Source: Allorhodopirellula heiligendammensis
Lineage (GTDB): Bacteria; Planctomycetota; Planctomycetia; Pirellulales; Pirellulaceae
DNA: 64,000 nt
NCBI RefSeq assembly: GCF_007860105.1
Contig: NZ_SJPU01000002.1
Span: forward strand, 2,447,882-2,511,881
Reading direction: 5' to 3'
Of the stretch, positions 35,770 through 47,743 are shown in pieces; the stretch's first letter is position 1, and every line of letters begins with the position of its first letter. Made by a program: the position numbers and the translations under genes. Below the pieces are notes generated by a model. It was not told the DNA's origin, searched no databases, and saw only the letters and a list, made by a program, of their open reading frames with translations.

Positions 35770-38700
35770 CTAGATCGGTCTCTTTTCGAGTTGCATATTC
35801 AAGGCCAAACCGCGAATTTCGTTAGTCAACACGTCGAAACTGGCGGGCGTGCCAGCTTCGAGGGTGTTCTCACCCTTGACCATCGACTCGTAGATCTTGG
35901 TTCGTCCTTCGACGTCATCGCTCTTGACCGTGAGCAGCTCTTGCAGAATGTAGGCCGCCCCGTACGCCTCGAGTGCCCAAACTTCCATCTCCCCGAAGCG
36001 CTGACCGCCGAAGCGAGCCTTACCACCGAGGGGTTGCTGTGTAATGAGCGAATACGGCCCGGTGCTGCGGGCATGGACCTTGTCGTCGACCAAGTGGTGC
36101 AGCTTCAACATGTAGATGTAACCTACCGTTGTCTCCTGCTCCATCGGCTCGCCGGTGCGTCCATCGGTCAGGCGAATCTTGCCGTGGGCGGGCAATCCTG
36201 CTTCGGCCAAGCAATCGTTGATTTCAGATTCCACGGCACCATCGAAAATTGGGGTGATCGACTGGAACCCGAGTTTGGCTCCCGCCCAACCCAGGTGTGT
36301 CTCCAAAATCTGCCCCACGTTCATTCGCGAAGGCACGCCGAGCGGATTGAGCATGATCTGGATCGGCGTTCCATCGGGTAAGAACGGCATATCCTCGATC
36401 GGCAGGATCTTCGCAATCACCCCCTTGTTCCCGTGACGACCAGCCATCTTGTCACCGACGCTAATCGTTCGCTTGGTTGCGATGTAGACCTTGACCATTT
36501 GCAACACACCGCTGCGAAGTTCATCGCCACGTTTCATCGCATTGAGCTTGCGGTCACGCTCGTCGATTTCATTCTCGACATTCTGCCATTGAGCAGCATA
36601 GACCTTCTCAACGTCTGCCTTTTTCGCATCGGAAACTTGATCGAGAACCTGATCGATCCGGAAGCTCGTCGCTCGCTCCGCAACGAACTTGGGATCTTGG
36701 CCATCTGCCAAAGGAGTTCCCGTGGCATCTTTCAGCTTCGTTCCCGCGGCTTCTTCGAGATCACGAACCAACGATTCAAACGTGCTCGCGATCGCTTCGT
36801 TGCCTTCGGTCTCGTGCTGCTTCAGCTCTTTCTCGAATGCCTTACGCTCGTCATCGCCGAGACTCATCCGACGCGAGAACTTCTGCGTGTCGATCACGAT
36901 GCCTTCGATTCCCGAGGGAACCTCCAGCGAATCGTTCTTAACATCCTCACCGGCACGGCCAAAGATCGCGTGCAGCAACTTCTCTTCGGGTGTCAATTCC
37001 GTCTTGCTCTTCGGACTGACCTTGCCGACGAGGATATCACCCGGTTTGACATAGGTTCCTGTCTGCACAACGCCACCGTCGTCGAGGTTACGCAGGGCTT
37101 TCTCGGAAACGTTTGGAATGTCACGGGTGAACTCTTCACGACCAAGTTTGGTTTCGCGAATTTCGACATCAAAGTCTTCGATGTGGATCGATGTGTAGGT
37201 ATCGTTGCGAACGAGTTCCTCACTGATAATGATCGCGTCTTCGTAGTTGAACCCGTCGAACGACATGAAGCCGACCAGAACGTTGCGTCCGAGAGCGAGT
37301 TCGCCGAGGCGAGTCGCAGCACCATCGGCGATAATCTGACCCTTCTCGACCTTGTCGCCCACCGTCACGAGTGGTTTTTGGTTTTGACAGGTACGCTCGT
37401 TGAGCCCCTGGTACTTCTTCATCGTGTAGTGATCGCTCCCCACTTCGATGCGGGTTGCATCGGCATAGGTGACCTTGCCTGCTCGGCGAGCACGCACAAC
37501 CATCGCGCTGTTCTTGGCAACTTCACGCTCCATGCCGGTGGCCACGATCGGCGGTTCGGCAACCAACAGCGGAACGGCTTGCCGCTGCATGTTCGAACCC
37601 ATCAACGCTCGGTTAGCATCATCATGCTCGAGGAACGGAATCAAACCTGCTGAAACACCGACCATTTGTGCCGGGGCAACATCCATGTAGCTGACCTGGT
37701 CGGGCAGCACGATCGCGAAGTCACTGCGGAATCGAGCGATCAAGTTCGGGCCAGGAACGAGCGCCCCATCCTTGACTTCGGTGTCGGCAGGAGCAACGTA
37801 GGACTCGCCTTCCTCGTCCGCACGCAACCACACGGTCTGTTCGCTGATCTTGCCATCGATCACCTTACGGAACGGTGTGATCAAGAACCCATAATCATCC
37901 ACGCCAGCAAAAATCGCCAGCGAACTGATCAGACCAATGTTCGTGCCTTCCGGCGTTTCAATCGGGCAGATCCGGCCGTAGTGAGAAATGTGAACATCGC
38001 GAACCTCAAAGCCCGCCCGTTTGCGGTTCAAACCGCCGGGACCGAGTGCCGACAAACGGCGTTCGTGCGCCAACTGGCTGAGCGGATTCGTCTGGTCGAC
38101 GACCTGGGACAACTCGCCCCGACCGAAGAAATAATCAATCGCTGCAGAAACGCTCTTAGGATTGATCAAACTACGTGGAGTCATGTCCTGAGCATCCTTG
38201 ACACTCATACGCTCCTGCACGGTACGACGGAGCTTCAAAAAGCCTTTGCGAAGCTCTTCGCTGGCGAGCTCATCAATCGTCCGCAACCGCCGGTTACCCA
38301 AGTGGTCAATATCATCAATCTCAGCGTCGCTGTCCGCATCGAACAGATCGATGAGGTAACGAATTGCCGAGATCATGTCGTCGGGACGCAACGTCATCAC
38401 TTCTTCGCTGACGTCCTGACCGAGTTTACGGTTCAACCGGAACCGACCAACCTTACCGAGACGGTATCGATTCTCGTCATAGAACTTCTCTTGGAACAGC
38501 GTGCGCGCCTTCTCCAACTGCGGCGGATTTCCCGGGCGCAACCGCTGGTAAATTCGCAACAACGCTTCCTCGTGACTCGCTGTCGTGTCCTCGGCGAGGG
38601 TATGGAAAATCAACGGAACCTTCGGCAGGTCCATCGCTTCGACGCTCTTGACGTCGGCCGCACAGATAATCTCAGCCAATTCCGCACTAATCTTGTGGCC

Positions 38701-39489
38701 TGGCTCGACGATGATCTCACCAGCCCGCTCATGGCCGCTGGGATAAACCACGTCGTCAACACAGATCTTGTTCTCAAGCTTCGCAGCGTCGGCACCACCA
38801 GAAATCGTGATGGTCTTGGTTTCGTAAAACGCTTCGAGCAATTCCGCATCGGTGCTGTACTTCGGATCCATCGCACGCAGCAGCATCGTGGCGGGGAACT
38901 TACCGCTCTGGTCGATCCGTACCGTCAACGAATCTTTCTTCGTCACGTTCACTTCGATCCACGAACCCCGCTCAGGGATCACGCGGCACGAAGGCAACTT
39001 ACGATCGGTCGTCGTGTCCTGCTCGAGCACGAAGTCAACACCGGGACTGCGGTGCAACTGGCTCACGACAACGCGTTCGGCGCCGTTTATCACGAACTCT
39101 CCACCGCCAAGCATGATCGGCAGATCGCCGAGATACACCTCTTCCTCGATCGGCTCATCCCGATTCAGCCGCAGCCAGACCCGCAGCGGACGCCCATAGG
39201 TCAGGCGGAGCTGGCGACACTCCTGCACGGTGTAACGGGGTTTACCGAGATCATAGCGCAGGTAATCCAGCGTGGTGTTGCCGTCATAGCTGGCGATCGG
39301 GAAGATTTCTTTCAGCACCGACTCCAGGCCTTGATTCTTACGCTCGGTGCTCGCCGCATCGGCTTGCAAGAACGCTGAATAGGATGCAGTCTGCAGGGCA
39401 GTGAGGTCCGGCAATTCGAACTGGCCAAGGCCGGTTCCAAAATTACGAATACTGGTGGGCTCGAGTCGACGCTGAGTGGTGGTTGCCAT
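35770..39489 (-). CDS. rpoB: DNA-directed RNA polymerase beta subunit
   Basis: The 1239-residue protein is complete. The rifampicin-binding region, near residues 455-490, reads [18 protein letters not shown] then [18 protein letters not shown]. The key Asp, His and Ser positions of the E. coli site are conserved, while two positions before the Asp are Val-Val instead of Phe-Met. The segments [29 protein letters not shown] and [14 protein letters not shown] are also typical. It is the first gene of a rpoB-rpoC pair reading leftward, away from the rplJL genes that normally precede it. Confidence 0.97.
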   Translation of the reverse strand: MATTTQRRLEPTSIRNFGTGLGQFELPDLTALQTASYSAFLQADAASTERKNQGLESVLKEIFPIASYDGNTTLDYLRYDLGKPRYTVQECRQLRLTYGRPLRVWLRLNRDEPIEEEVYLGDLPIMLGGGEFVINGAERVVVSQLHRSPGVDFVLEQDTTTDRKLPSCRVIPERGSWIEVNVTKKDSLTVRIDQSGKFPATMLLRAMDPKYSTDAELLEAFYETKTITISGGADAAKLENKICVDDVVYPSGHERAGEIIVEPGHKISAELAEIICAADVKSVEAMDLPKVPLIFHTLAEDTTASHEEALLRIYQRLRPGNPPQLEKARTLFQEKFYDENRYRLGKVGRFRLNRKLGQDVSEEVMTLRPDDMISAIRYLIDLFDADSDAEIDDIDHLGNRRLRTIDELASEELRKGFLKLRRTVQERMSVKDAQDMTPRSLINPKSVSAAIDYFFGRGELSQVVDQTNPLSQLAHERRLSALGPGGLNRKRAGFEVRDVHISHYGRICPIETPEGTNIGLISSLAIFAGVDDYGFLITPFRKVIDGKISEQTVWLRADEEGESYVAPADTEVKDGALVPGPNLIARFRSDFAIVLPDQVSYMDVAPAQMVGVSAGLIPFLEHDDANRALMGSNMQRQAVPLLVAEPPIVATGMEREVAKNSAMVVRARRAGKVTYADATRIEVGSDHYTMKKYQGLNERTCQNQKPLVTVGDKVEKGQIIADGAATRLGELALGRNVLVGFMSFDGFNYEDAIIISEELVRNDTYTSIHIEDFDVEIRETKLGREEFTRDIPNVSEKALRNLDDGGVVQTGTYVKPGDILVGKVSPKSKTELTPEEKLLHAIFGRAGEDVKNDSLEVPSGIEGIVIDTQKFSRRMSLGDDERKAFEKELKQHETEGNEAIASTFESLVRDLEEAAGTKLKDATGTPLADGQDPKFVAERATSFRIDQVLDQVSDAKKADVEKVYAAQWQNVENEIDERDRKLNAMKRGDELRSGVLQMVKVYIATKRTISVGDKMAGRHGNKGVIAKILPIEDMPFLPDGTPIQIMLNPLGVPSRMNVGQILETHLGWAGAKLGFQSITPIFDGAVESEINDCLAEAGLPAHGKIRLTDGRTGEPMEQETTVGYIYMLKLHHLVDDKVHARSTGPYSLITQQPLGGKARFGGQRFGEMEVWALEAYGAAYILQELLTVKSDDVEGRTKIYESMVKGENTLEAGTPASFDVLTNEIRGLALNMQLEKRPI

Positions 39490-40047
39490 CGAGAGGGAAG
39501 CTCCTTCGCGGGGAAGAACAAAATCACCACGCGTCCGAGTCAGGAACTGCCACCATTTGAGTGAGGCCAGTTCCGTTCAACGCCGGAAACGAGTGAGATG
39601 ACTAAACTTAAGTTTGGCTATCGAAACCGGCGATAATCTTGTGCGGGGAGTCACTCTGCGAGTCAATCTCTACAAAAATAGCCCAATCGACTCCATGACG
39701 GCGAAATTACCCTGCGGTAATCGCGGAAAATGGAAACGAAAACCTCTCACGAAATGAATCAGGCTTGCCGTGGAGGGCACATTTCCACGAAAAGTTTGCA
39801 TCCGGAGAGAAAGGCAGCAGAGGTCGGGGCGCGCGTTGTGGGATACCGGGTGGCGATAGTCGAAACTGAAATGTAACCCCATTTTCCAGTTTCGCAAAGG
39901 GCAACACCCTGATTTTGGTCCCGTTTATGCTCTAGACGCCAGCGACGCCCCGCCAGCGAGGGCCAGGGACCGCCTGATATCACGATTTTTCACGGCAAAC
40001 TCATGCGGTTTGCATCTTCCGAGCTCATTGACTTTGATACCCACGCC
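39490..40047. other. Divergent promoter region of rpoBC and malQ
   Basis: About 550 bases between divergent genes. No gene is supported; several minus-strand frames near 39670-39980 overlap one another and lack ribosome binding sites. The rpoB leader is long. A CGCCAGCGAGG repeat-like core near 39950 resembles one near 3890. Confidence 0.4.
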
Positions 40048-41598
40048 ATGAAATTCCCCCGATCATCCGGCGTCCTCCTGCACATCACCAGCCTGCCGGG
40101 AGAACCCGGGACAGGCGATCTTGGGGAACAAGCATACCGATTTGTAGATTTCCTCGCCGCCGCTGGCCAGAAAGTATGGCAGATTCTACCGCTTTCGCCA
40201 CCCGCTGAGGGCAACTCTCCCTACAGCGCCTACTCCGCGTTCGCCGGCAATCCTCTGATGATCAGCCTGCCACAGTTGATTCACGATGACCTACTCACCG
40301 CCAACGACTTATCCCAGGCTTCCCCAGCCCCGACGCAGTCAGACGCCACGACTGCGATGCCAGCACCCACCTCGCCAGCTTCACAAAGGCACTGCGACTT
40401 TGCTGCCGCCGCCGTGCACAAGGAAGCCGCACTGTGCATCGCATTCGAGCGATTTCAGAACACAGCATCGCACCCATTGCGTGCCCCCCTGCTCGCATTC
40501 TGTAAAAAACAAGCCAAATGGCTGGACGAATTCTCCCGTTTCGAGGCGTTGATGCGGCGACTCGGCGACGCAACCTGGACGAATTGGCCCCCTGAACTTG
40601 TCACCCGGCAACCCGCCGCCCTGAGCCAATGGGACGAAGAACTCGCCGAAGCGATCCAGTATTCGAAATTCAAACAGTTTGTGTTTGATCGCCAGTGGCA
40701 CGCACTGAAACGCTACGCAGGCGAGCACAATGTACAGATCTGCGGCGACATGCCCATCTTTGTCGCTCACGAGAGCGCGGACGTGTGGGCCAACCAAACT
40801 CTATTCGCCGTTGACGAGACCGGCAATCCCACGCTCGTCGCCGGCGTGCCCCCGGATTACTTCAGCAAAACCGGGCAACTCTGGGGAAACCCGCAATACG
40901 ACTGGGATGCTCTGGAAAAGACCCACTATCGCTGGTGGACGGAACGCTTCGGCGAAGCAATGCGACAGTTCGACCTGTTGAGAGTGGACCATTTCCGCGG
41001 TTTCGAAGCCTATTGGGCCGTGCCCGCCACGGCACGAACGGCCGTTTCCGGAGCCTGGAAAAAAGGCCCGGGCGCCAAACCATTCGACGCTGCCCGCGAA
41101 GAACTCGGCGAACTGCCGTTTATCGCAGAAGACTTGGGACTGATCACCGAAGAAGTCCACCAACTTCGCGAACAACTCGGATTCCCCGGCATGCGAGTGC
41201 TACAGTTCGGGTTTGACCAAATGGAAGACGACTTCCATCGACCAAACACTTTCCCCGAGGATTCGATTGCCTATACGGGCACGCACGACAACGACACACT
41301 CGTCGGCTGGCTGAAAAAACGCGAACCCTCGTCGCCCGATCCGCTCGCCGAGTGGATCGCCACGCACGAACACCCGCCAGGAGAACAGGTTCACTGGCAA
41401 CTGATTGACGCGGTGCTGCAATCACCTAGCAGCATCGCCATTGTCCCCATGCAAGACTTACTCGGCCTGGATAACGCGGCGCGTATGAACATTCCCGGCC
41501 AGGCCGCTGGTAACTGGACGTGGCGAATGGACGACACCTCCCTCAACGCCGCTCTGGCGGACAAGCTGAAATCGATGACGCAGCGGGCGGGCCGGTAG
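40048..41598 (+). CDS. malQ: 4-alpha-glucanotransferase (amylomaltase, GH77)
   Basis: ATG 40048 starts just before the conserved RSSGVLLHITSLPG; ATG 40003 would add 15 residues. The 516-residue enzyme shows GQKVWQILPLSPPAEGNSPY in part, the nucleophile region LLRVDHFRGFEAYWAVP, the acid/base region FIAEDLGLITEEV, and YTGTHDNDTLVGW. It transfers alpha-1,4-glucan segments between maltodextrins and works with glycogen or starch turnover. The gene converges with xylA across a perfect hairpin. Confidence 0.93.
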   Translation: MKFPRSSGVLLHITSLPGEPGTGDLGEQAYRFVDFLAAAGQKVWQILPLSPPAEGNSPYSAYSAFAGNPLMISLPQLIHDDLLTANDLSQASPAPTQSDATTAMPAPTSPASQRHCDFAAAAVHKEAALCIAFERFQNTASHPLRAPLLAFCKKQAKWLDEFSRFEALMRRLGDATWTNWPPELVTRQPAALSQWDEELAEAIQYSKFKQFVFDRQWHALKRYAGEHNVQICGDMPIFVAHESADVWANQTLFAVDETGNPTLVAGVPPDYFSKTGQLWGNPQYDWDALEKTHYRWWTERFGEAMRQFDLLRVDHFRGFEAYWAVPATARTAVSGAWKKGPGAKPFDAAREELGELPFIAEDLGLITEEVHQLREQLGFPGMRVLQFGFDQMEDDFHRPNTFPEDSIAYTGTHDNDTLVGWLKKREPSSPDPLAEWIATHEHPPGEQVHWQLIDAVLQSPSSIAIVPMQDLLGLDNAARMNIPGQAAGNWTWRMDDTSLNAALADKLKSMTQRAGR

Positions 41599-41748
41599 CC
41601 CGAACCCTCCTGTCATCGCATGTCAACACCCCCCCAACAGACTCGTCTTCGTGACATCGCTCAGCTGGGCTCTCATCTTGATCACGTGAACGCGATCGTT
41701 CGGTCATCCGTCCCAAATTCGCCGGGCGGCGTCGATACCACCTTGAAC

Positions 41749-41780
41749 CCGTTCAGCACAAACTGACTTGTGCTGAACGG
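41749..41780. terminator. Two-way terminator between malQ and xylA
   Basis: A perfect 13-bp inverted repeat, CCGTTCAGCACAA (41749-41761) and its complement (41768-41780), has a six-base loop and sits between two convergent genes. There is no long T-run, so termination is likely but not certain. Confidence 0.55.
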
Positions 41781-41827
41781 CAACGCCTCGAGAGACACCC
41801 GACTGAAAAAAGGGAAACGCTGAGCGT

Positions 41828-43147
41828 TTAGACGCGATCGATGTGCTTGTTGAACAAGTTTTCAAGCATTTCTTGGCGTCCGCTCGCGTTCGCGGTTACT
41901 TCGCCCTTGTCGAGCATGTACTTCTCGAGCTCCGCGAAGCCCACGTTACCGCTCTCGATTTTGGCGCCGATCCCCTCATCCCAGCTCGCGTAGCGATTCT
42001 TAACGAAATCGCACAGCTCACCGCTCTCGCGAATCGCCGCAGCGATCTTCAGTCCCTTGGCGTAAGCATCCATGCTGCCGATGTGGGCATAAAACAGATC
42101 GATCGGCTCATGCGATTCACGCCGCACCTTTGCGTCAAAGTTCACCCCGCCACTGCCCAGGCCACCGTGCTTGAGAATCATCAGCATCGTTTGCGCCGTC
42201 AGGTAGTAATCGGTGCCGAATTGATCGGTGTCCCAACCCAACAGCATATCACCGGTATTGGCATCGATGCTGCCCAGGGCACCCTGCATCCCTGCGTAAT
42301 CGAGTTCGTGCATCATGGTGTGCCCGGCGAGCGTGGCATGGTTGGTCTCCAAATTGAGCTTGAAGTGATCTTCCAGACCGTAGCTGCGCAGGAAATTCAT
42401 GCAGGCCGCCGCGTCGCTATCGTACTGATGCTTGGTCGGCTCTTTGGGCTTAGGTTCAATCAAAAACTGACCCTTGAAACCGATCTCCTTGGCATAATCA
42501 ACAGCCATGTGGAAGAACTTGGCCAGATGGTCGAGCTCCCGCTTCATGTCCGTGTTGTAGAGATTTTGGTAGCCCTCCCGGCCGCCCCAAAACACGTAAT
42601 TCTCGCCACCCAATCGGTGTGTGACTTCCAAGGCCTTTTTAACTTGACCGGCACAGTAAGCGAACACATCGGCGTTGCACGACGTTGCCGCACCGTGCAT
42701 GAATCGCGGATTGCTGAACATATTCGCAGTGCCCCAGAGCAACTTCACGCCCGTGGACTGTTGCTGCTCCGCCAGCACGTCAGCAACAGCGTCCAGGTTG
42801 GCGTGCGACTCTGCGAGCGAACCACCTTCCGGGGCAACGTCACGGTCATGGAACGCGTAGTAAGGTGCTTGCAGCTTGGTGAACAGCTCAAACGCCACTA
42901 CGGCGCGTTTTTTCGCATTATCGACGCTCTCACTTCCATCGTCCCAAGGTCGCAATGCGGTACCAGGGCCGAATGGGTCACTGCCCGTACCACGGAAGGT
43001 GTGCCAGTAAACGATGCTGAAACGCAAATGCTCACGCATCGTCTTGCCCTCCACCACTTCCTCGGGATTGTACCAGCGGAAGGCGAGTGGATTGTCACTT
43101 TGGGGGCCTTCGTATTGAATGACGGGCACATCTGGAAAAGCGGTCAT
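41828..43147 (-). CDS. xylA: Xylose isomerase
   Basis: The 439-residue protein is a class II xylose isomerase. The active-site His and Asp are in [14 protein letters not shown], the metal-binding Glu in [16 protein letters not shown], and further ligands in [13 protein letters not shown] and [19 protein letters not shown] in part. It interconverts D-xylose and D-xylulose in the cytoplasm. No xylulokinase or transporter gene is adjacent. Confidence 0.95.
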   Translation of the reverse strand: MTAFPDVPVIQYEGPQSDNPLAFRWYNPEEVVEGKTMREHLRFSIVYWHTFRGTGSDPFGPGTALRPWDDGSESVDNAKKRAVVAFELFTKLQAPYYAFHDRDVAPEGGSLAESHANLDAVADVLAEQQQSTGVKLLWGTANMFSNPRFMHGAATSCNADVFAYCAGQVKKALEVTHRLGGENYVFWGGREGYQNLYNTDMKRELDHLAKFFHMAVDYAKEIGFKGQFLIEPKPKEPTKHQYDSDAAACMNFLRSYGLEDHFKLNLETNHATLAGHTMMHELDYAGMQGALGSIDANTGDMLLGWDTDQFGTDYYLTAQTMLMILKHGGLGSGGVNFDAKVRRESHEPIDLFYAHIGSMDAYAKGLKIAAAIRESGELCDFVKNRYASWDEGIGAKIESGNVGFAELEKYMLDKGEVTANASGRQEMLENLFNKHIDRV

Positions 43148-43194
43148 CGCGATTTTAGGGGTTGTAAAGGTATTGAATGTGAAGAGGGCAGCGA

Positions 43195-44349
43195 GTGCGT
43201 GCCGATCTGCTAAAAAGCGTCAAACGGCACAATGCCAGCCGTAGGCAGACTAATATCGGCCTATGTCCCCCCAGCGACAAGGGGAGCAGACCAGCTCCTC
43301 GCCCACGCCCCTCCAACCCCCAATGGTCCAGTACACTGAACCCTTACCCCTCTCCTCCCGCCAAAGTCGCCCTGATCACCGGCATCACCGGTCAGGACGG
43401 TTCGTATCTCGCTGAATGGCTGCTAGAAAAGGGTTACGTCGTCCATGGGCTGGTACGCCGGACCAGCAACACCGTGCGCTCCCGGCTCGACGCGTTGTTT
43501 CGCAACAAAGATATTTACGAGCGCACGCTGTTCTTGCACTACGGCGACCTTGACGACATCACCACGATTCGCCGGATACTGGTAAAAACGGAGCCGGACG
43601 AAATCTACCACTTGGCGGGGCAAAGCCATGTGGGACTGAGTTTCGAGATTCCAGAATCGACGTGCCAGTTCACCGCGATGGGCACACTTCGATTGTTAGA
43701 GATGATCCGCGATCTCGATAAGCAACCGAAACTGTTGCACATCAGCAGCAGCGAAATCTTCGGACGACCAGAGAGCTCACCGCAAAACGAATTGACGCCC
43801 ATGCGGCCGGTAACGCCCTACGGCGTCGCCAAAGCGTTTGCAACGCAAATGGTGCAAGTCTATCGCCGGTCGTTCGATTGCTTCGCGTGCAATGCGATTT
43901 GCTACAACCACGAGTCGCCCCGTCGCGGCGAATCCTTCGTCACCCGCAAAATCACGCGTGCCGCTGCGGCGATTTCGCTGGGCCGACAATCAGAGCTTCG
44001 GCTGGGCAATCTCGATGCCCGAAGAGACTGGGGCGATGCCCAAAACTACGTCACGGCGATGTGGATGATGCTCCAACAAGACACCCCCGACGACTATGTA
44101 CTCGCGACCGGCCGCACGCACTCGGTCGCCGACTTCCTTCAATTCGCGTTTGAACACGTGGGATTGGATTGGCGAGAGTTCGTTGTGGCTGACTCTAAGT
44201 TCATCCGCCCGACCGATGTCGCGGACTTGTGTGGGGACCCCTCCAAAGCCATCGACACGCTCGGCTGGCAGCCACCAAGCAGCTGTCAAGAACTTGCTCA
44301 GAGAATGGTTGACCACGATCGGAGCAAGTTATTATCAGTCAGCGACTAG
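43195..44349 (+). CDS. GDP-mannose 4,6-dehydratase paralogue
   Basis: A short-chain dehydrogenase of the Gmd family: [20 protein letters not shown] gives the NAD(P) site, [11 protein letters not shown] the catalytic Ser region, [13 protein letters not shown] the Tyr-x3-Lys pair, and [16 protein letters not shown] a Gmd hallmark. It differs from the second copy at 45521 by about half its residues. It may be a second dehydratase or a reductase of the same fold making GDP-rhamnose-type sugars. The frame lacks an in-frame ATG before the fold; GTG 43195 or an internal CTG/GTG must serve, so the N-terminus is uncertain by up to 55 residues. Confidence 0.75.
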   Translation: MRADLLKSVKRHNASRRQTNIGLCPPSDKGSRPAPRPRPSNPQWSSTLNPYPSPPAKVALITGITGQDGSYLAEWLLEKGYVVHGLVRRTSNTVRSRLDALFRNKDIYERTLFLHYGDLDDITTIRRILVKTEPDEIYHLAGQSHVGLSFEIPESTCQFTAMGTLRLLEMIRDLDKQPKLLHISSSEIFGRPESSPQNELTPMRPVTPYGVAKAFATQMVQVYRRSFDCFACNAICYNHESPRRGESFVTRKITRAAAAISLGRQSELRLGNLDARRDWGDAQNYVTAMWMMLQQDTPDDYVLATGRTHSVADFLQFAFEHVGLDWREFVVADSKFIRPTDVADLCGDPSKAIDTLGWQPPSSCQELAQRMVDHDRSKLLSVSD

Positions 44350-44529
44350 CGTTTCGAAGCCTGCGATGTGCCTGCTTCCTGGCATCAGGGAGCGTCCTGG
44401 CTCGAGGTCGGATCGCCCCGCGTTAGCCATCCGCCAGACGGGTGGGCATTCGATTCAGCAAAATTTCGTGAACGATCGTTGCAAAACGCGATGAGCTCCG
44501 CCAGTCTCCATTCCTGAACTTTAATAATT

Positions 44530-45489
44530 ATGCCTTTCCATAAAATCTTCGTCGCTGGGCATCGGGGCATGGTGGGTAGTGCCATCCTGCGTCAACTCGC
44601 CGCCGCCGAGGCAACAGCGAATTGGCCCGCAGCTGAAATCGTGACTCGCTCCCGTGAGGAACTCGATCTCTGCGACCAAGCCGCGGTGGACGCCTTTTTC
44701 GCGTCAGCAAAGCCCGACTGTGTCCTGTTCGCCGCAGCGAGGGTAGGAGGGATCCATGCGAATGCAACGTACCCGGCCGAGTTCAGCTACGAGAACACCG
44801 TCATGGCGGTCAATGCCATCCACGCCGCCTACCGCCATGGCGTCCAACGGTTCCTATTCTTGGGAAGCACCTGCATCTACCCTCGAAATGCCCCCCAGCC
44901 GATGGCAGAGTCCTGCCTCCTTTCGAGTCCACTTGAGCCGACGAACGAAGCCTACGCGCTCGCGAAAATCATGGGACTGAAATTGTGCCAATATTATCGC
45001 CAGCAATATGGAGTATTGTTTCATTCCGCCATGCCCACAAATTTGTATGGACCAGGTGACAATTACCACCCCGAAAACTCACACGTCATTCCCGGTATGA
45101 TTCGCCGTATCGATGCCGCCAAACGCGAAGACGCCGAAGTGGTCACGGTATGGGGATCCGGTACTCCGCGGCGGGAATTCCTACATGTCGATGACCTCGC
45201 CCGTGCGATCTTGCATCTCATCGATTTGCCCAACCCGCCCGATTGGGTCAACGTCGGCAGCGGTACCGATCTAACGATCGCCGAATTGGCAACGAAAATC
45301 GCTGGCGTGGTGGGCTACGAAGGTCGCATCAAACAGGATTTATCGAAACCCGATGGCACCCCCGTCAAACGCACCGATACCACCCTCATCAATTCCACAG
45401 GCTGGTTTCCCACCATCGATCTCGACGAAGGCCTGCAAGCCACCTATCAATCGTTCCTAGCATCTCACAGCCTGAACGCTGAACACTGA
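44530..45489 (+). CDS. fcl: GDP-L-fucose synthase
   Basis: The 319-residue protein shows the family's marks: [15 protein letters not shown] for NADPH binding, [35 protein letters not shown], the catalytic [17 protein letters not shown] with Tyr-x3-Lys, and [17 protein letters not shown]. It epimerises and reduces GDP-4-keto-6-deoxymannose to GDP-L-fucose. It lies between two Gmd-type genes that would supply its substrate. Confidence 0.92.
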   Translation: MPFHKIFVAGHRGMVGSAILRQLAAAEATANWPAAEIVTRSREELDLCDQAAVDAFFASAKPDCVLFAAARVGGIHANATYPAEFSYENTVMAVNAIHAAYRHGVQRFLFLGSTCIYPRNAPQPMAESCLLSSPLEPTNEAYALAKIMGLKLCQYYRQQYGVLFHSAMPTNLYGPGDNYHPENSHVIPGMIRRIDAAKREDAEVVTVWGSGTPRREFLHVDDLARAILHLIDLPNPPDWVNVGSGTDLTIAELATKIAGVVGYEGRIKQDLSKPDGTPVKRTDTTLINSTGWFPTIDLDEGLQATYQSFLASHSLNAEH

Positions 45490-45520
45490 CCCTTTTTGCT
45501 TCCTTTTCTGAACTTTTATC

Positions 45521-46528
45521 ATGTCTTCCAAAGTTGCGTTAATCACTGGCATCACGGGTCAAGATGGCTCCTACCTCGCTGAACTATTACTTGAGAAGGG
45601 ATACACCGTGCACGGTGTCGTGCGCCGCTCAAGCACTTTCAATACCGACCGTATCGACCATATCTACCGCGACCCACATGACGCCGGTGCGAGGATGTTT
45701 TTGCATTACGGTGATCTCACCGACGGCCAGAATCTGACCAATCTGGTGCTCGATGTGCAACCTGATGAGATCTACAATCTCGGTGCCCAGTCGCACGTGC
45801 GGGTCTCCTTCGATGCTCCCGCTTACACGGTCCAGACTACCGGCGTGGGTGCGTTGAACGTCCTCGAAGCTGCCCGGCAACTCAATAAAACCAAGCCGAC
45901 CCGCGTGTACCAAGCTAGCAGCAGCGAGATGTTCGGCGAGGTCGTGGAGACGCCACAATCCGAGACAACCCCCTTCAGCCCGCAAAGCCCCTACGCGTGT
46001 GCCAAGGTATACGCGTTCCACCAAACCGTGAACTACCGCAAGTCGTACGATCTGTTCGCCAGTAACGGGATCCTGTTCAATCACGAGTCGCCACGCCGCG
46101 GCGAAACATTCGTGACTCGCAAAATCACACGTGCCGCCACGCGAATCAAACTGGGCCTGCAAGACAAATTGTTTCTCGGCAACCTCGATGCCAAGCGAGA
46201 CTGGGGATATGCGAAGGATTACGTCGACGGCATGTGGCGGATGCTGCAGCACGATGAACCTGACGACTTCGTCCTGGCGACCGGCGAAACCCAAACCATC
46301 CGCACCTTCCTCGACTACGCCTTCGAATCGCTTGACTTGGATTGGCAGAAACACGTCGAAATCGATCCACGCTATTTCCGCCCTGCAGAGGTCGACCTGC
46401 TGCTTGGTGATTACTCCAAAGCCAAAGCTAAATTGGGCTGGGAACCGACGACGAGTTGCCGCCAGCTCGCCGAGTTGATGATTCAAAGCGATATGGACTT
46501 AGCCAAACAAGAGGCAGGCAACGTATGA
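45521..46528 (+). CDS. gmd: GDP-mannose 4,6-dehydratase
   Basis: The 335-residue protein is a standard Gmd: [65 protein letters not shown] with the catalytic Tyr and Lys, and [16 protein letters not shown]. It converts GDP-mannose to GDP-4-keto-6-deoxymannose, the precursor of fucose, rhamnose and perosamine. It starts 31 bases after fcl and overlaps the next gene by four bases, so it is part of one operon. Confidence 0.93.
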   Translation: MSSKVALITGITGQDGSYLAELLLEKGYTVHGVVRRSSTFNTDRIDHIYRDPHDAGARMFLHYGDLTDGQNLTNLVLDVQPDEIYNLGAQSHVRVSFDAPAYTVQTTGVGALNVLEAARQLNKTKPTRVYQASSSEMFGEVVETPQSETTPFSPQSPYACAKVYAFHQTVNYRKSYDLFASNGILFNHESPRRGETFVTRKITRAATRIKLGLQDKLFLGNLDAKRDWGYAKDYVDGMWRMLQHDEPDDFVLATGETQTIRTFLDYAFESLDLDWQKHVEIDPRYFRPAEVDLLLGDYSKAKAKLGWEPTTSCRQLAELMIQSDMDLAKQEAGNV

Positions 46529-46956
46529 TCGAAACCATCAAGCATCTCGACCAAACAATTGGGATCATCATTCGATCGAACTTTCATAAGGAAGGCATCG
46601 AGTTCTTCACACCGGACATGTTTTCTCAGCAACTCGGCTACATGAATCGACCGGCTGGCTACACCATCGAACCCCACGTGCACAATCCAGTTGAGCGAGC
46701 AGTCGTCTGGACGCAAGAGGTATTGTTTATCAAGTCCGGTAAAGTCCGTGTCGACTTCTTCACGGATGGCCGCCACTACCTCGAAAGCCGCGTGATTATC
46801 ACAGGTGACGTGATTCTGTTGGCAGCAGGCGGACATGGGTTCGAAATGCTCGAGCCCACTGAGATGATCGAGGTCAAACAGGGCCCCTATTGTGGCGATC
46901 AAGACAAAACACGATTCGAACCTATTGCAGCAAACAAGATCAAACTCAATGGCTGA
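46525..46956 (+). CDS. Cupin-fold protein of polysaccharide clusters
   Basis: ATG 46525 overlaps the gmd stop; the product has 143 residues. The centre is a small beta-barrel with [11 protein letters not shown] (two His that could bind metal), [13 protein letters not shown] and [17 protein letters not shown]. Proteins of this kind occur in many O-antigen and capsule loci without a proven role; they may be sugar isomerases or regulators. The gene overlaps the following methyltransferase by eight bases. Confidence 0.65.
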   Translation: MIETIKHLDQTIGIIIRSNFHKEGIEFFTPDMFSQQLGYMNRPAGYTIEPHVHNPVERAVVWTQEVLFIKSGKVRVDFFTDGRHYLESRVIITGDVILLAAGGHGFEMLEPTEMIEVKQGPYCGDQDKTRFEPIAANKIKLNG

Positions 46957-47743
46957 ACCTTTCGATAATTACAGTCGCTACTACGACCTGCTCTATCAAG
47001 ACAAGGACTACCGGGGCGAATCAGACTACGTCCGAGATTTGCTCCACCGATTTCACCCAGCAGTCAATTCGATTCTGGAACTGGGATCGGGAACCGGACG
47101 CCACGCGGAATTGTTTGCCGCCAGCGGCCTGCAGGTAACCGGCGTGGAATTAAGCACTCGGATGTTCGAGATCGCGAGTGATCGCGCCCAGGGAGTCGCC
47201 TCAACCAACTCGACAGCGGGATTCTCCATTCATCAGGGCGATGCGAGAAACTTTCGCATTGACCAGCGTTTCGATGCGGTCATTTCTCTGTTCCATGTCG
47301 CCAGCTACCAAGTCAGCAATGCGGACATCCTGAATTTGTTCCAGACCGCCAGCCACCATTTACAGGCCGGTGGCTGCTTTGTGTTCGACGTCTGGTACGG
47401 GCCCGCTGTCCTGGCCCAACAGCCCGCCGTGCGCGTGAAGCGTCTCGAAGATAACACCATTCGTGTTCTGCGGATTGCCGAGCCCACGGTTGACACGCAA
47501 GCCAATCGCGTTGACGTCCACTACACAATGATTATCAGTGACAAAACCTCCGGCGAAGTTGAGCAGTTTACCGAGCGTCATCCCATGCGGTATTACTTTT
47601 CGCCTGAACTCCACCTGATCGCTGAACAGGCAGGATTGGAATTGGTCCACAGCGAAGAATGGATGACCGCCAACAAGCCATCGCCAGACACTTGGGGTGT
47701 AACCTACGTCGCTCGCAAGCACTCATCAAAAGGTCGCTCATGA
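46949..47743 (+). CDS. SAM-dependent methyltransferase
   Basis: The start is ATG 46949, giving 264 residues. The class I motif I is ILELGSGTGRHAELFAASG and motif II follows at GVELSTRM. Substrate-side sequence (VISLFHVASYQ, FDVWYGPAVLA) resembles methyltransferases of sugar clusters. Its place between a cupin and a DegT aminotransferase suggests it N- or O-methylates the deoxysugar being made. The stop overlaps the next start by four bases. Confidence 0.8.
   Translation: MAEPFDNYSRYYDLLYQDKDYRGESDYVRDLLHRFHPAVNSILELGSGTGRHAELFAASGLQVTGVELSTRMFEIASDRAQGVASTNSTAGFSIHQGDARNFRIDQRFDAVISLFHVASYQVSNADILNLFQTASHHLQAGGCFVFDVWYGPAVLAQQPAVRVKRLEDNTIRVLRIAEPTVDTQANRVDVHYTMIISDKTSGEVEQFTERHPMRYYFSPELHLIAEQAGLELVHSEEWMTANKPSPDTWGVTYVARKHSSKGRS

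Noticed and set aside
37666-39378. Long open frame of 570 codons antisense to rpoB
   Set aside because: It is a by-product of codon use in rpoB on the other strand. It shows no family features, and the rpoB reading is certain. The same holds for the 485-codon frame opposite rpoC and the 456-codon frame opposite xylA.
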